Of a stretch of DNA of 64,000 bases, positions 41,666 to 52,126 are shown piece by piece. Within the stretch, counting starts at the first letter, position 1; every line of letters starts with the position of its first letter. Below the pieces are notes generated by a model. The model was not told the DNA's origin. It saw only the letters and a program-made list of their open reading frames with translations, and did not search any database. The stretch covers positions 1-64,000 of the forward strand of contig NZ_KV827649.1 in the NCBI RefSeq assembly GCF_001836165.1, in the 5' to 3' direction. Position numbers and translations under genes: made by a program. The stretch comes from Corynebacterium sp. HMSC036D02. Its GTDB lineage: Bacteria; Actinomycetota; Actinomycetes; Mycobacteriales; Mycobacteriaceae.

Positions 41666-42481
41666 ATGCATTATCTTTTTAACGCCATTCGCGGCGCCCT
41701 CATTGGCATGGCCGAGTTAGTCCCCGGAATCTCCGGCGGCACCGTTGCGCTCATCGTCGGCATCTATGAGCGCGCTTTGCATAACGCCAATGATCTCATC
41801 TCCGGCCGTTTCAAGAAGGTCGAATGGGGCTTCCTCGTCTCCGTAGCCGTCGGCATGTTCGCCGCTGTTTTCGGTTTCTCCACGATCCTCCATAACTTTG
41901 TGGAGGGTCAGGTTTCGCTATCCAGCGCCCTCTTCCTCGGCATGGTCGCCGTCTCCATCGTCGTGCCACTGAGCATGATGTCGCGTTTTTCTCCCGCGTC
42001 CATCGCCGCGCTTGTTATCGCCGCCGTCGCAATCTTCTTCGTCACCGGCTTCACCTCCACCCCAGTAGAAGACCCCAACCTTGTCGTGGTCTTCATAGCG
42101 GCCATGGTGGCTGTGTGTGCGCTCGTTCTTCCTGGTGTCTCAGGCTCCCTTATCTTGCTGACGATGGGCCTCTACGCGCCGATCATCGGTGCAGTCTCGG
42201 ACCGCAACATGATCGTCGTGGGTGTCTTCGCACTCGGCGCGGTGTGCGGCCTCGCGGCTTTCGTCAAGGTGTTGAACTACCTGCTGGATAATCACCGCGA
42301 TATCACCCTCGCGGCCATGGCCGGCTTCATGCTCGGCTCCCTGCGCGCGTTGTGGCCGTGGGGCGCTGACCAAGATGCTTCCACACCGCTCATCCTGCTT
42401 ATGTTCGCGATTGGCGGCATCATCGTGGCCATTTTCATCGTTGTGGACCGGCGCAAAGCCGCAAGCTACCAAGAGAGTTAA
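41666..42481 (+). CDS. DUF368 polyprenyl-phosphate transporter (PopT type)
   Basis: 271 residues with about eight hydrophobic helices. Two inverted re-entrant signatures mark DUF368: GMAELVPGISGGTVAL at 15-30 and VLPGVSGSLILLTMGLY near 155-171. DUF368 (PopT) proteins return the lipid carrier undecaprenyl phosphate across the membrane; in corynebacteria the carrier would be decaprenyl phosphate (inference). It ends 3 nt before the ABC binding-protein gene. Confidence 0.88.
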   Translation: MHYLFNAIRGALIGMAELVPGISGGTVALIVGIYERALHNANDLISGRFKKVEWGFLVSVAVGMFAAVFGFSTILHNFVEGQVSLSSALFLGMVAVSIVVPLSMMSRFSPASIAALVIAAVAIFFVTGFTSTPVEDPNLVVVFIAAMVAVCALVLPGVSGSLILLTMGLYAPIIGAVSDRNMIVVGVFALGAVCGLAAFVKVLNYLLDNHRDITLAAMAGFMLGSLRALWPWGADQDASTPLILLMFAIGGIIVAIFIVVDRRKAASYQES

Positions 42482-42484
42482 AGC

Positions 42485-43366
42485 ATGATTAAGAAAACGG
42501 GCATCGTGGGCGTCGTCGGAGCACTTGCCGCTACTGTTCTTTCCGGCTGCGTCACCAACGAGGAGCCGGCGCTGCCAGAAGGCTGGTCCGAGCCCAACGT
42601 GGAGAAAGTTCCCGAGATTGCCGCGATGTATGAGGACGCAGATGGAGTCCTCACCGTGGGCACGAACCCACCATTCGCACCTTTCGAGTTCAAGGATTCC
42701 GATGGCTCGATCATCGGCTTGGAAATGGACCTAGCCAATGCAGTCGCCCAAGTGTTGGGGCTCGAGTTCCAGCCGGTAGAGCAAGACTTCTCCATGATCT
42801 TGCCGGCGGTTCAGTCGGGACAGATTGATCTCGGCGGTTCCGGGTTCACCGATACCGAAGAGCGCCGGGAGAACTTCGATTTCGTCGACATCCTCTACGC
42901 CGGTATTCAGTGGGCCAAGCTCACCGATGGCCCCCACGAGGTAGACCCATCTAACCCTTGTGGCCTCACCGTCGCGGTGCAACGCACCACGGTGTCGGAG
43001 ACCGACGATCTGCGCCCCAAACAGGAGGCCTGCGATGGCAATCTGACCATCCTGCCCTATGACACAAGCGATAACGCCGCTCTTGCGGTTTTGATGGGCC
43101 GCGCGGATGCGCTCTCAGCAGATTCACCAGTCTCTGCTTGGGCTGTCAACCGCTCAGATGGACGTATGTCCATGGTCGGCGAGATGTTCGACGCCGCGCC
43201 CTACGGCTTCGCCGTCCCGAAGGATTCCGACCTCGGCCCTGCCGTAGCGGCGGCGCTCCAGCATCTCATCGATACCGGGGCATACGCCGAAATTCTCGAT
43301 AAATGGGGTGTTAACGACGGACTCGTCGAACACGCAATGATTAACGAAAGGCCGATCAATGACTAA
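42485..43366 (+). CDS. Amino-acid ABC transporter binding lipoprotein
   Basis: 293 residues. The lipobox VLSGC gives lipidated Cys22. The SBP_bac_3 fold is clear from LTVGTNPPFAPFEFKDSDG, IIGLEMDLANAVAQVLG and GGSGFTDTEERRENFDFV. It probably binds a polar amino acid, but the ligand cannot be told. The last 8 nt overlap the permease gene. Confidence 0.93.
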   Translation: MIKKTGIVGVVGALAATVLSGCVTNEEPALPEGWSEPNVEKVPEIAAMYEDADGVLTVGTNPPFAPFEFKDSDGSIIGLEMDLANAVAQVLGLEFQPVEQDFSMILPAVQSGQIDLGGSGFTDTEERRENFDFVDILYAGIQWAKLTDGPHEVDPSNPCGLTVAVQRTTVSETDDLRPKQEACDGNLTILPYDTSDNAALAVLMGRADALSADSPVSAWAVNRSDGRMSMVGEMFDAAPYGFAVPKDSDLGPAVAAALQHLIDTGAYAEILDKWGVNDGLVEHAMINERPIND

Positions 43367-44312
43367 CTCCTCTCTCCCAGCAGCGTCGGAGTCGTCGGCT
43401 TCGACTACCCCAGAAAAGATCGAAGCCCGCCCACTGCGCCACCCTTGGCGCTGGGTCTTTGCTACCCTCCTCGCGTTGCTTGCCGTATGGTTCATCATCT
43501 CCTCGGCGCGCAATGAAGCCTTCGGATGGGGAACCTACTTCCAGTATCTTTTCGATACTCGGATTGCCACCGCTGCACTGCACACCATTGCTATTACGAT
43601 TCTGGCGATGATCATTGGCGTCGTGGGCGGTGCGGCCCTCGCGGTGATGCGTATGTCCCCTAACCCTGTGCTGGGTGGCGTGTCGTGGGTCTTCCTGTGG
43701 CTCTTCCGTGGCACCCCAATCTACGTACAGCTGGTCTTCTGGGGTCTACTTTCGGCCCTCTATCAATCCATCAACCTTGGATTCACAGAGATTTCCCTCA
43801 CCGAGGTACTTAATAACGCATTCCTCCTGTCGGTTTTGGGCTTGGGCCTAAACGAGGCCGCGTACATGGCGGAGATTGTCCGCTCCGGTATCTCTTCTGT
43901 TCCGGAGGGCCAAAAGGAAGCCAGCAAGGCCTTGGGAATGGGCTGGTGGATGACCATGCGCCGCACGGTGCTCCCGCAGGCCATGCGCATCATCATCCCG
44001 CCGACTGGCAACGAGTTTATTTCACTGCTCAAGACTTCTTCTCTTGTCGTGGCAATTCCCTACACGGCGGAGATTTTTGGCCGCGCCACGGACATTTCCG
44101 CTGCGCTCTTCGAGCCCATCCCCCTGCTCATGGTCGCGGCGACGTGGTACCTGGCCATCACTTCCCTGCTCATGGTGGGCCAGTACTTCTTGGAGCGCCG
44201 CTTTGAGCGCGGCGCCACCCGCGAGCTCACCGGCCGCCAGCTGGCCGCGCTTGCGGACGCCGAAGGAACTATCCCCCGCAACGTCTCTGTCATCCCGGAG
44301 GTAAAGAACTAA
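43359..44312 (+). CDS. Amino-acid ABC transporter permease
   Basis: 317 residues. A soluble N-terminal stretch, one extra helix (about 29-47), then the HisM/GlnP-type core beginning [18 protein letters not shown]. The cytoplasmic EAA loop is [26 protein letters not shown]. It forms a homodimer in most such systems, since only one permease gene is present. Confidence 0.95.
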   Translation: MTNSSLPAASESSASTTPEKIEARPLRHPWRWVFATLLALLAVWFIISSARNEAFGWGTYFQYLFDTRIATAALHTIAITILAMIIGVVGGAALAVMRMSPNPVLGGVSWVFLWLFRGTPIYVQLVFWGLLSALYQSINLGFTEISLTEVLNNAFLLSVLGLGLNEAAYMAEIVRSGISSVPEGQKEASKALGMGWWMTMRRTVLPQAMRIIIPPTGNEFISLLKTSSLVVAIPYTAEIFGRATDISAALFEPIPLLMVAATWYLAITSLLMVGQYFLERRFERGATRELTGRQLAALADAEGTIPRNVSVIPEVKN

Positions 44313-45076
44313 TGCCGACTCCCATGATTTCCGCGCAGAATGTGCACAAGTCTTTCGGCCAGCTCGAAGTTCTCAAAGGTATCGACCTCACCGTCATGCC
44401 TGGCGAGGTCACGTGCCTACTGGGCCCCTCTGGTTCCGGTAAGTCCACCTTCCTACGCTGCTGTAATCACCTGGAGAAGGTCACGGCCGGCCGCCTCTAC
44501 ATCGACGGCGAACTCATCGGTTTCCGCGAGCGCAATGGCGTGCTTTATGAAATCTCCGAGAAGGAAGCTGCAGCCCAGCGCCAAGATATCGGCATGGTCT
44601 TCCAGCAGTTCAATCTGTTTAGCCATCGCACCGTGCTGGAGAACATCATCGAGGCCCCCGTCCAGGTAAAGAAGCAGAGCCCGGAGCAGGCGAAGAAGAA
44701 GGCCATGGAGCTGCTGGAAAAGGTTGGCCTCGCGCACAAGGCGGATGCCTACCCGGTACAGCTCTCTGGTGGTCAGCAGCAGCGTGTCGCCATTGCCCGC
44801 GCGGTTGCCATGGACCCGAAGCTCATGCTTTTCGACGAACCCACCTCGGCCCTCGACCCCGAGCTCGTCGGTGAGGTGCTCCGCGTGATGAAGGAACTTG
44901 CCGCCGATGGCATGACCATGCTCGTCGTGACCCACGAGATGGGCTTTGCCCGGGAGGTCGCCGACAACATCGTCTTCATGGACGGCGGCAGCGTCATCGA
45001 AACCGGCACCCCGGAGCAGGTCTTGGACAATCCTCAGCACCAACGGACGAAGGATTTCCTCTCTTCGCTCTTGTAG
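44312..45076 (+). CDS. Amino-acid ABC transporter ATPase
   Basis: 254 residues with Walker [10 protein letters not shown] (38-46), Q-loop VFQQFNLF, signature [14 protein letters not shown], Walker [13 protein letters not shown] and the H-loop VVTHEMGFA. The segment [19 protein letters not shown] before the Q-loop is longer than in GlnQ. Its ATG overlaps the permease stop by one base (TAATG). Confidence 0.96.
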   Translation: MPTPMISAQNVHKSFGQLEVLKGIDLTVMPGEVTCLLGPSGSGKSTFLRCCNHLEKVTAGRLYIDGELIGFRERNGVLYEISEKEAAAQRQDIGMVFQQFNLFSHRTVLENIIEAPVQVKKQSPEQAKKKAMELLEKVGLAHKADAYPVQLSGGQQQRVAIARAVAMDPKLMLFDEPTSALDPELVGEVLRVMKELAADGMTMLVVTHEMGFAREVADNIVFMDGGSVIETGTPEQVLDNPQHQRTKDFLSSLL

Positions 45077-45115
45077 AACGCTTGGGCAGTTCTCTACTTG
45101 AACCCGTCCAAGACA

Positions 45116-45155
45116 AAACTCCGGCCAGTCCGCAAAGGGTAACTGGCCGGAGTTT
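45116..45155. terminator. Bidirectional terminator
   Basis: AAACTCCGGCCAGT (45116-45129) pairs perfectly with ACTGGCCGGAGTTT (45142-45155), with A and T runs on its sides. It lies between the ABC importer (plus) and nusB (minus). Confidence 0.85.
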
Positions 45156-45180
45156 CGGGCTTCAGGGAAAGACGTGGGCT

Positions 45181-45711
45181 CTACTCGGAGTCGCCTTCGT
45201 CTTCCGCAGTCTCAGCGGGCTCTTCGGACTCCTCGGAAGAGGCCGAGGCCATCGGGCTATCCGCAGACTGGGATTGGATGACGTCATCCAGCACCGCGTG
45301 GATATAAGGCGCGGCCTTGTCATTAGAGTATTCGGAAGCAAGCTCCACGCCTTCAACAAGCGCGGTAGCGTTCGGAACATCCGCGTTGAAGAGGATTTCC
45401 CATACCGATACGCGCATGATCGCGCGGTCAACGGCGGGAATGCGCTCGAGCGACCACTCGCTGGAGAGGTAACGAGCAATCGCATCGTCGATGGCATCCA
45501 GCTCTTCAGCTGCTCCACTGACAATTTCGCGGGTGTAGTCCGCGATCGGCGCCACGCCGTTTTCCGGATCACGAGCAAGCTCGACGCGGTCTTCCACGAT
45601 AGCTACCGGATCAACGTCGCGTGATTCTGCCTCGAAGAGAATATCCGCAGCTCGGCGGCGCGCGCGGTAGCGCGCGGTGTGCCGCTTATAGTTTGGCTCT
45701 GGTTGGGTCAT
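45181..45711 (-). CDS. nusB: Transcription antitermination factor NusB
   Basis: 176 residues. The NusB helical fold covers about 10-140 ([53 protein letters not shown]). An acidic Ser/Glu tail of about 35 residues follows, common in actinobacteria. It binds boxA RNA with S10 in rRNA operons, such as the one at the left end of the window. It starts 1 nt after the efp stop. Confidence 0.96.
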   Translation of the reverse strand: MTQPEPNYKRHTARYRARRRAADILFEAESRDVDPVAIVEDRVELARDPENGVAPIADYTREIVSGAAEELDAIDDAIARYLSSEWSLERIPAVDRAIMRVSVWEILFNADVPNATALVEGVELASEYSNDKAAPYIHAVLDDVIQSQSADSPMASASSEESEEPAETAEDEGDSE

Positions 45712-45712
45712 T

Positions 45713-46276
45713 TTAGTTGTTGACGCGGGAGAGGTATTCGCCGGTACGGGTATCGATCTTAAGAACGTTTCCGATCTCGATGAACAGCGGAACCTGGATC
45801 TCGGCGCCGGTCTCGAGTGTCGCCGGCTTGGTGCCGCCGTTGGAGCGGTCACCCTGCAGACCCGGCTCGGTGTGCTCAACCTTCAGGTCAACGGAGATCG
45901 GCAGCTCGCCGAACAGAGCCTCGCCGTCATGGAAGGAGACCTGCACGCGCATGTTTTCCAGGAGGAACTTGCCAGCGTCGCCGAACTTATCAAACGGCAG
46001 CTCGTACTGCTCGTAGGTCTTATCATCCATGACCACGTAGTTCTGGCCATCGTTGTACAGGTAGGTCATGTCGCGGCGGTCAACGTTGGCGGTCTCCACC
46101 TTCACGCCAGCGTTAAAGGTCTTGTCGGTGACCTTGCCAGAGACCACATCCTTGAGCTTGGTACGCACGAATGCAGGACCCTTGCCAGGCTTGACGTGCT
46201 GGAATTCAACGATCTGCTGCAGCTTGTTGTCGATCTTCAGAACGAGGCCGTTCTTGAAATCAGTGGTATCTGCCAT
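45713..46276 (-). CDS. efp: Elongation factor P
   Basis: 187 residues, three beta-barrel domains. It relieves ribosome stalling at polyproline. The loop [10 protein letters not shown] puts Lys32 at the tip, the residue modified in some bacteria; no epmA-like partner is in this window. The end EYLSRVNN is typical. Confidence 0.98.
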   Translation of the reverse strand: MADTTDFKNGLVLKIDNKLQQIVEFQHVKPGKGPAFVRTKLKDVVSGKVTDKTFNAGVKVETANVDRRDMTYLYNDGQNYVVMDDKTYEQYELPFDKFGDAGKFLLENMRVQVSFHDGEALFGELPISVDLKVEHTEPGLQGDRSNGGTKPATLETGAEIQVPLFIEIGNVLKIDTRTGEYLSRVNN

Positions 46277-46370
46277 GAAATGACTCTCCCAAATTACTTG
46301 TAGTCGAAACTATGAAAACAGTGTCTAAGCATACCTCACGCGCCGCACCAGCGGCGCGAAGGGGTGCTGG

Positions 46371-47462
46371 CTACAGCACCTGAAGTTCCTTCGGATAGGC
46401 CGTGATGATCTTTGGCGCCCCTGAGGTGATAAAGAGGCTGTCCTCAATACGTACACCGCCCTTACCCGGAACGTAGATGCCCGGCTCAATGGTCAGCGTC
46501 ATTCCTTCGGCCAGCTCGCCCTTGCCGGTTTGCGCAGCGGAGGGTCCTTCGTGCACGTCGAGGCCGATGCCGTGGCCAGTCGAGTGAACGAAATACTCGC
46601 CATAGCCGGCCTCAGTGATGATGTCACGGCAGGCCGCGTCGACGTCGACAAGCTTGGCACCTGGCACCGCCGCCTTCACGCCAGCTTCCTGGGCGCGCAG
46701 GACAATGTCGTAGATTTCACGGGCGAAGTCAGTGACCTCACCGATAACGAAGGTGCGGGTGCAGTCGGAGTTAAAGCCGCGCAGGTGGGCTCCGAAGTCG
46801 ATCGTGACCAAATCTCCCTTGCGCAACTCGCGGTCATCCGCGCCGTGGTGTGGCTTAGCGGAGTTCTCACCGGAAGCCACAATGGTGTCAAAGCTCACAC
46901 GTTCCGAACCGAGCATGCGCATGCGGTACTCCAAATCAGCAGCGACCTGACGTTCCGTGCGCCCAGCGGCAACCTCCCCGGCCTCCACGAGATCGGTGAG
47001 TGCCTGATTTGCCAGGGCAGCGATTTCCTCGAGCTTCTGCAGCTCAACACGATCCTTGACCAAGCGGATCTTCTCAATCACGCCGGTGACCGGTACCAGC
47101 GTCACGCCCTCCGGCTTCGCCTTCTCCAGACGCTCCAGTTGTGAGACGGTGAGGTAGTCGGCTTCATAGCCCACGCGTAGATCTTGGGAAACCTGCCCCA
47201 GCAAGTGCGGGCCCACATCGCGACCGAGGCTGGCTTCAATGTCTGGAACCTCTTCGGCGATCTGCGTGGTATAGCGACCGTCCGTTGCCATGAGCGCGGA
47301 GAGGTCCTTGCGCAACAGCAGTCCACCATTCGACCCCGAGAACCCGGTCAAGTAACGCACGTGCGTCAGGTGGGTAACGATAATGGCGTCAATGCGCTGA
47401 CCAGTCAGCTCAGTCATGAGCTTGCGGCGGCGGTTGCTATAACGAGTATCGGCTAATGCCAT
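46371..47462 (-). CDS. pepQ: Xaa-Pro aminopeptidase/dipeptidase (M24)
   Basis: 363 residues. An N-terminal creatinase-like domain (about 1-130) precedes the M24 'pita-bread' fold, with metal ligands in TIDFGAHLRGFNSDCTRTF, HSTGHGIGLDVHE and TIEPGIYVPGKGGVRIED. It cleaves peptides containing proline. It lies between aroQ and efp, as in other actinobacteria. Confidence 0.93.
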   Translation of the reverse strand: MALADTRYSNRRRKLMTELTGQRIDAIIVTHLTHVRYLTGFSGSNGGLLLRKDLSALMATDGRYTTQIAEEVPDIEASLGRDVGPHLLGQVSQDLRVGYEADYLTVSQLERLEKAKPEGVTLVPVTGVIEKIRLVKDRVELQKLEEIAALANQALTDLVEAGEVAAGRTERQVAADLEYRMRMLGSERVSFDTIVASGENSAKPHHGADDRELRKGDLVTIDFGAHLRGFNSDCTRTFVIGEVTDFAREIYDIVLRAQEAGVKAAVPGAKLVDVDAACRDIITEAGYGEYFVHSTGHGIGLDVHEGPSAAQTGKGELAEGMTLTIEPGIYVPGKGGVRIEDSLFITSGAPKIITAYPKELQVL

Positions 47463-47504
47463 GAGAGAACCACTCCAATCAATTCAAGCGATACTTCATG
47501 ATAG

Positions 47505-47930
47505 CTAATGCGCCAGGAAGTACCCCAGTGCCGCGACATAGCCATAAGAACCGAGGCCCGCAATAACACCGCGAGCGATGGGGCTTATGTAAGAGTGCTG
47601 CCGGAACGCTTCCCGCGCATGCACATTGGAGAGGTGTACCTCAACGAATCCTGGGCCATCGGCTACCTCCGCCAAGGCATCACGCAGGGCCACCGAGGTA
47701 TGTGTAAAACCACCCGGGTTGATGATGACCGGCCAGCCCTCATCGGCAGCGCGATGCACCTGTTCAATGAGTTCGCCCTCGTGGTTGGATTGGAAGAAGA
47801 CGATCTCTTCCTCCCCCGCCGCCGCACGGACGCGAGTCTCTATATCCTCCAAGGTTTCGCTGCCATAGATTTCTGGCTGGCGCTTGCCCAGGCGGTTAAG
47901 GTTCGGGCCGTTGAGGACGAGAATAGTCAT
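47505..47930 (-). CDS. aroQ: 3-Dehydroquinate dehydratase, type II
   Basis: 141 residues; the start [21 protein letters not shown] holds the catalytic Arg/Tyr loop, and [18 protein letters not shown] closes the site. It forms a dodecamer in the family and turns 3-dehydroquinate into 3-dehydroshikimate. It lies 18 nt after aroB. Confidence 0.97.
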   Translation of the reverse strand: MTILVLNGPNLNRLGKRQPEIYGSETLEDIETRVRAAAGEEEIVFFQSNHEGELIEQVHRAADEGWPVIINPGGFTHTSVALRDALAEVADGPGFVEVHLSNVHAREAFRQHSYISPIARGVIAGLGSYGYVAALGYFLAH

Positions 47931-47948
47931 GGCGAACTCCTTAAATTC

Positions 47949-49019
47949 CTAAGCGGTGAGCTGCGCGTAGGCTGCGCGCAGCTCCTCATCAGTGGCATCT
48001 TCCAATCGCGTGGTTTCCCCGATCCCGGTGAGCGCTACAAAGCGGATGTGGCCGCCGCGGTTTTTCTTGTCATGGCGCATTGCATCCAGCAGCTCCTCGA
48101 AATGTCCCTGCTCATAAGTGGTCGGCAGCCCGATCCGGGTCAAGATGTCGCGGTGCGTGGCCACGAGGTTGGCATCGATAAGCCCGCGCGCGTGGGATAG
48201 GTGAGCAATGAACATCATTCCCACCGCCACCGCGCGGCCGTGGCGCCACGAGTAATTCTCGCGACGCTCCACTGCGTGGCCGAAGGTGTGACCGTAATTG
48301 AGGGTCTCGCGCAGCCCGGATTCCTTCAAGTCCTGGCCCACCACGTGTGCCTTGACCGCAATAGAACGCTCGATGAGCTCCGGCAGCAGGCCGTCGGGCT
48401 CAAGACATGCAGCGGCATCCTTCAGGTAGTGCTCAATGATCTGCGGGTCATGGATGAAGCCAGTCTTGATGATTTCTGCAGAACCGGCGACTATTTCGTC
48501 GGCCGGTAGCGTGCGCAAATGATCCAGATCAACAAAGACTGAGTCCGGCTCGTGGAAAGCCCCAACCAGGTTCTTTCCCGCGGCGGTGTTGATGCCGGTT
48601 TTGCCGCCCACGGCGGCATCCACCATGGCGAGCAACGTCGTCGGTGCCTGAATCACCGGGATACCGCGCATCCACGTGGCCGCAGCAAACCCAGCCAGGT
48701 CTGTCACCGCACCACCGCCTAGGCCAATGACTGCGTCACGGCGACTAAACCCTGCCTCGCCGAAAATATCCCACAAGCGAGCGAGCACGTCGAGCTGCTT
48801 TGCGGCTTCGGCATCGGGGACCGCAACTGAGGTGGCTTTAATCCCCTGTGCTCGAGCCTGTTCAACTAGGTCATGGGCAGCTTGCGCGAGCGGCGGTTGG
48901 TGGATGATTGCGACCTTAGCCGCACCAATCGCCGCGGCGCGCTTAATCATGGCGGTACTCAGGCCACTGCCAAGAGTGACCTCATAAGGTGATGGTCCAT
49001 TAACAGCAATGGTGTGCAT
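47949..49019 (-). CDS. aroB: 3-Dehydroquinate synthase
   Basis: 356 residues. NAD-binding [21 protein letters not shown] lies near 99-119, the metal-binding His in [12 protein letters not shown] and in HGRAVAVGM. It makes 3-dehydroquinate from DAHP. It follows aroK after a 75-nt gap. Confidence 0.97.
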   Translation of the reverse strand: MHTIAVNGPSPYEVTLGSGLSTAMIKRAAAIGAAKVAIIHQPPLAQAAHDLVEQARAQGIKATSVAVPDAEAAKQLDVLARLWDIFGEAGFSRRDAVIGLGGGAVTDLAGFAAATWMRGIPVIQAPTTLLAMVDAAVGGKTGINTAAGKNLVGAFHEPDSVFVDLDHLRTLPADEIVAGSAEIIKTGFIHDPQIIEHYLKDAAACLEPDGLLPELIERSIAVKAHVVGQDLKESGLRETLNYGHTFGHAVERRENYSWRHGRAVAVGMMFIAHLSHARGLIDANLVATHRDILTRIGLPTTYEQGHFEELLDAMRHDKKNRGGHIRFVALTGIGETTRLEDATDEELRAAYAQLTA

Positions 49020-49094
49020 GGGTGGTGCTCCTTTGGCTGGGGTGGCAAGGTTCGTGAGGCGTTGACATGTAGCGGGTAAAGAAGGTTCGTTTTC

Positions 49095-49604
49095 CTAGAA
49101 GGTTTCGAGGAAGCTCAAGATGTCACCCACCACCTGCTGCGGGGAGCGCACACCCGTGCGCACCTTTAGGTCAGCCACCTCGCTGTAGAGGGGCCGGCGC
49201 GCTTCCAAAAGCTGGGTGTAGTGCGCCAGCGGGTCCGCAGACTCCAGCACAGGTCGGTTGCTATCCCCCAGCGTGCGGGTTACGCCTTCTTCGGGAGTGA
49301 TATCAAGGAATACAACAGTCAGGCCATCGAGCAGGGCTCGCGTGGATTCAGTCAGTACTGCCCCGCCGCCTAAACTCACCACACCAGTAGTGGCGAGTGC
49401 CTCGCGCACTACTTCGGCTTCGACCTCACGGAATGCTGGTTCACCCAGCTCAGAGAAAACCTCGCCGCAAGCCTTGCCGTAGCGGGCCTCGATAAGGGCA
49501 TCGGAGTCAACAACCTCGCAGTTCAGCGCCCGGGAGAGGCGCCTGCCAATCGTGGTCTTTCCGGAACCGGGAGGCCCTACGAGAACGACGTGCGGGGAGT
49601 TCAT
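49095..49604 (-). CDS. aroK: Shikimate kinase
   Basis: 169 residues with Walker [13 protein letters not shown] at 10-21, the shikimate-binding [11 protein letters not shown] and VSLGGGAVL. Its ATG overlaps the aroC stop by 4 nt (ATGA). Confidence 0.97.
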   Translation of the reverse strand: MNSPHVVLVGPPGSGKTTIGRRLSRALNCEVVDSDALIEARYGKACGEVFSELGEPAFREVEAEVVREALATTGVVSLGGGAVLTESTRALLDGLTVVFLDITPEEGVTRTLGDSNRPVLESADPLAHYTQLLEARRPLYSEVADLKVRTGVRSPQQVVGDILSFLETF

Positions 49605-50812
49605 GCCTCACCCCAATCCAGGCGGCTAGCCACGTAATCCTGGTAGGCAGCAATGTTTCGCTTGGTCTCGGCCAAGCTATCGCCACCAAATTTCTCCAAC
49701 ACGGCACGCGCAAGGACGAGAGCTACCATGGCTTCGGCCACTACACCAGCCGCTGGAACTGCGCAGACATCAGAACGCTGATGGATGGCAGTGGCTGCCC
49801 CACCGGTGGACATATCAACGGTCTTCAGGGCACGCGGGACCGTGGAAATCGGCTTCATCGCCGCACGCAAACGCAGCGTCTGGCCGTTGGTCATACCGCC
49901 TTCCAGACCACCAGCGCGGTTGGTCTCACGATCCACACCATTGTCAGTGCGGACCATTTCATCGTGTGCCTCGCTACCGCGGCGGCGGGCCTCAGCGAAA
50001 CCATCGCCGACCTCGACGCCCTTGATCGCCTGAATACCCATCAAGGCGGCGGCGAGCTGTGCGTCGAGGCGGTCTTCACCCGAGGTGTGCGAGCCCAAGC
50101 CAATCGGCAAGCCCTCCACGATGACCTCTACGATGCCGCCGAGGGTATCGCCCTGCTTCTTGGCGGTCTCGATTTCTGAAATCATCGATTCCTCTGCGGC
50201 CTTATCGCAGGCACGTACCGGTGAAGCATCAATAGCCTCAAGGTCCGCGAAGCTAGGGTGCGGGCCCTCATAAGGTTCAGAGGCACCAATGGAGATGACG
50301 TGGGACAGCACCTCGACTCCCAGGGTTTCGCGGAGGAAGTTGCGCGCGACCGTGGCTGCGGCCACGCGAGCAGCGGTTTCACGCGCGGAGGAGCGCTCCA
50401 AGATGGGGCGAGCCTCGGAGTGATCAAACTTCACCATTCCAGCGAAATCGGCGTGACCGGGACGCGGGCGAGTCAGCGGGGCACCGCGACCGGAGGCCAT
50501 AGCTTTAGCGACCTCTGGGTCCTCAAGATCCAAGGCCTCGGGCGACATGATGGTAGTCCACTTTGGCCACTCCGTGTTGCCGATCATGATCGCGATGGGG
50601 CTTCCCAGGGTAAGACCGTGGCGGATGCCGCTGAGCAGAGTGAGATCATCGGCCTCGAACTTCATGCGGGCGCCCCGGCCATAGCCGAGGCGGCGGCGAG
50701 AGAGCTGGAGAGCAATATCGTCTTGAGAAATGGGAACCCCGGCTGGCATGTGCTCAATGAGTGCAACGAGTGCCTGGCCGTGAGATTCACCTGCGGTAGT
50801 CCAACGAAGCAT
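49601..50812 (-). CDS. aroC: Chorismate synthase
   Basis: 403 residues, FMN-dependent, making chorismate from EPSP. The start [42 protein letters not shown] and [19 protein letters not shown] are family signatures. The ATG at 50812 (5 codons inside the open frame) has GATAAT 7 nt before it. Confidence 0.98.
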   Translation of the reverse strand: MLRWTTAGESHGQALVALIEHMPAGVPISQDDIALQLSRRRLGYGRGARMKFEADDLTLLSGIRHGLTLGSPIAIMIGNTEWPKWTTIMSPEALDLEDPEVAKAMASGRGAPLTRPRPGHADFAGMVKFDHSEARPILERSSARETAARVAAATVARNFLRETLGVEVLSHVISIGASEPYEGPHPSFADLEAIDASPVRACDKAAEESMISEIETAKKQGDTLGGIVEVIVEGLPIGLGSHTSGEDRLDAQLAAALMGIQAIKGVEVGDGFAEARRRGSEAHDEMVRTDNGVDRETNRAGGLEGGMTNGQTLRLRAAMKPISTVPRALKTVDMSTGGAATAIHQRSDVCAVPAAGVVAEAMVALVLARAVLEKFGGDSLAETKRNIAAYQDYVASRLDWGEA

Positions 50813-50819
50813 GCGGACT

Positions 50820-50825
50820 ATTATC
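50820..50825 (-). promoter_or_regulatory. -10 element for leaderless aroC
   Basis: TGTGATAAT on the minus strand (extended -10, hexamer GATAAT) ends 7 nt before the aroC ATG. It implies aroC-K-B-Q can be transcribed separately from aroE and upstream genes. Confidence 0.55.
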
Positions 50826-50863
50826 ACACGCCAGGGTTTCCTTCGGGGCCACTAGGCCGACTA

Positions 50864-51256
50864 TTACACCGTGTCGGGGCAAAATATCACGACAAGTCCT
50901 GCGGCAATCAGCATCCCGGGTCCATGCGCAGGTGTCCTATCCCTGGCTATATAGCCCCAGAGCACCGTGCTTAACGACGCCCCCATCATCGCCAGCGCGA
51001 CCCCCGGTACTCCCGCCGCATGGGCGGTCACCATTCCTAGCGGCAGCGCCAGCTTTAGGTCTCCCCCGCCCACGCTTCCGGCACGGCTCAGCAAGGCAAC
51101 CAGAATATAAAGTCCTGGCCACAGCAGCCCGGCAGGGTCGAACCACCACAGCGACAGTACGGCGGCAGGCAGGGTCAAATAGTTAGGCAGGCGTTTGAAA
51201 CGCAGGTCATAAATAATTAAGGTGCACCCCCACGCCAAGAAAAGCACGTCCCCCAT
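50864..51256 (-). CDS. Short prepilin-peptidase-like protein (A24 family)
   Basis: 130 residues, nearly all hydrophobic helices. The two catalytic Asp motifs of aspartic prepilin peptidases are present: YDLRFKRLPN (D17) and GGGDLKLA (GxGD-type, D66). There is no N-terminal methyltransferase/Cys domain. No pilin or Tad gene is in the window, so a substrate is not evident. The frame extends 10 codons to 51286; TAGGCT ends 8 nt before the ATG at 51256. Confidence 0.8.
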   Translation of the reverse strand: MGDVLFLAWGCTLIIYDLRFKRLPNYLTLPAAVLSLWWFDPAGLLWPGLYILVALLSRAGSVGGGDLKLALPLGMVTAHAAGVPGVALAMMGASLSTVLWGYIARDRTPAHGPGMLIAAGLVVIFCPDTV

Positions 51257-51315
51257 GGTCCCGCAGCCTACCGCGTGGGCGGACAAGACGCACGCGGTAA
51301 GCTGCGGGGAATTGC

Positions 51316-52122
51316 TTAGAGCAGCTTGAGCGCCTTGTTGAGCGCCGCCAGCATCTCTGCCCGCGGGGCGGTGTGCCCGGTAAATTGCTCAAACTGTGAA
51401 TAGGCCTGGTTCGCCAGCATGATGTGCCCGCCGACGGTCGGGTAGCCATCAGCGGCCGCATACACTGTGAGCGGAGTAGGCCACGGATCGTAAATAACGT
51501 CAAAGACCGGCGCCTTGGCCAGCTGCGTCAGGTATCCCTCCACCGCAGCAGAGGGCACGGTGGAGACAAGGAGATCTGCTGCTCTCGCAAGCCCTGCTAG
51601 ATCATCCTCGAAGTCTGCCGCATAGAGCGTGAGACCGAGGGCCTCAGCGAGCGGGCGCAGCTCTGCTAAACGGTCGGAGCGATTCAACACGGTAACATGC
51701 TTCACGCCGCGCTGAGCCAGACCCCACAGGACCGGCCGCGCGGTACCGCCGGCGCCGATGAGCAGCGCCGAAGACGGCTGGGAAGAGCCCAGAAGCTCAT
51801 CCAGCGCGCCCAGCACGCCTTCGGTATCCGTGTTATCCGCGCGCCACCCTTCCGAGGTGCGCACCAAGGTGTTCGCGGAGCCGATGAGCTCAGCTCGATC
51901 GCTGACGATATCAGCACAGGCGAGGGCATCGAACTTGAGCGGCATGGTGACGGAGAAACCGCAGTACTCCTCGCCTACTTCGGCGAGGAAGGCGGGCAAG
52001 TCCGTCACCTCATGCTTGGTATAGTCCCACTCCTTCAGGCTCAAGGCCTCATACCCTGCGTTATGCAGGACTGGTGAAAGCGAGTGGGCAATGGGGCTGC
52101 CCAAGACTGCGGCGCGCGGCAT
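51316..52122 (-). CDS. aroE: Shikimate dehydrogenase
   Basis: 268 residues. Substrate motif SPIAHSLSPVLHNAGYEA, VTMPLK with the catalytic Lys, DNTDTEG, and Rossmann LLIGAGGTARPVLWGL. It reduces 3-dehydroshikimate with NADPH. The open frame extends 104 codons upstream into mltG, but the ATG at 52122 gives the family N-terminus. It lies 4 nt after mltG. Confidence 0.96.
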   Translation of the reverse strand: MPRAAVLGSPIAHSLSPVLHNAGYEALSLKEWDYTKHEVTDLPAFLAEVGEEYCGFSVTMPLKFDALACADIVSDRAELIGSANTLVRTSEGWRADNTDTEGVLGALDELLGSSQPSSALLIGAGGTARPVLWGLAQRGVKHVTVLNRSDRLAELRPLAEALGLTLYAADFEDDLAGLARAADLLVSTVPSAAVEGYLTQLAKAPVFDVIYDPWPTPLTVYAAADGYPTVGGHIMLANQAYSQFEQFTGHTAPRAEMLAALNKALKLL

Positions 52123-52126
52123 CAGA

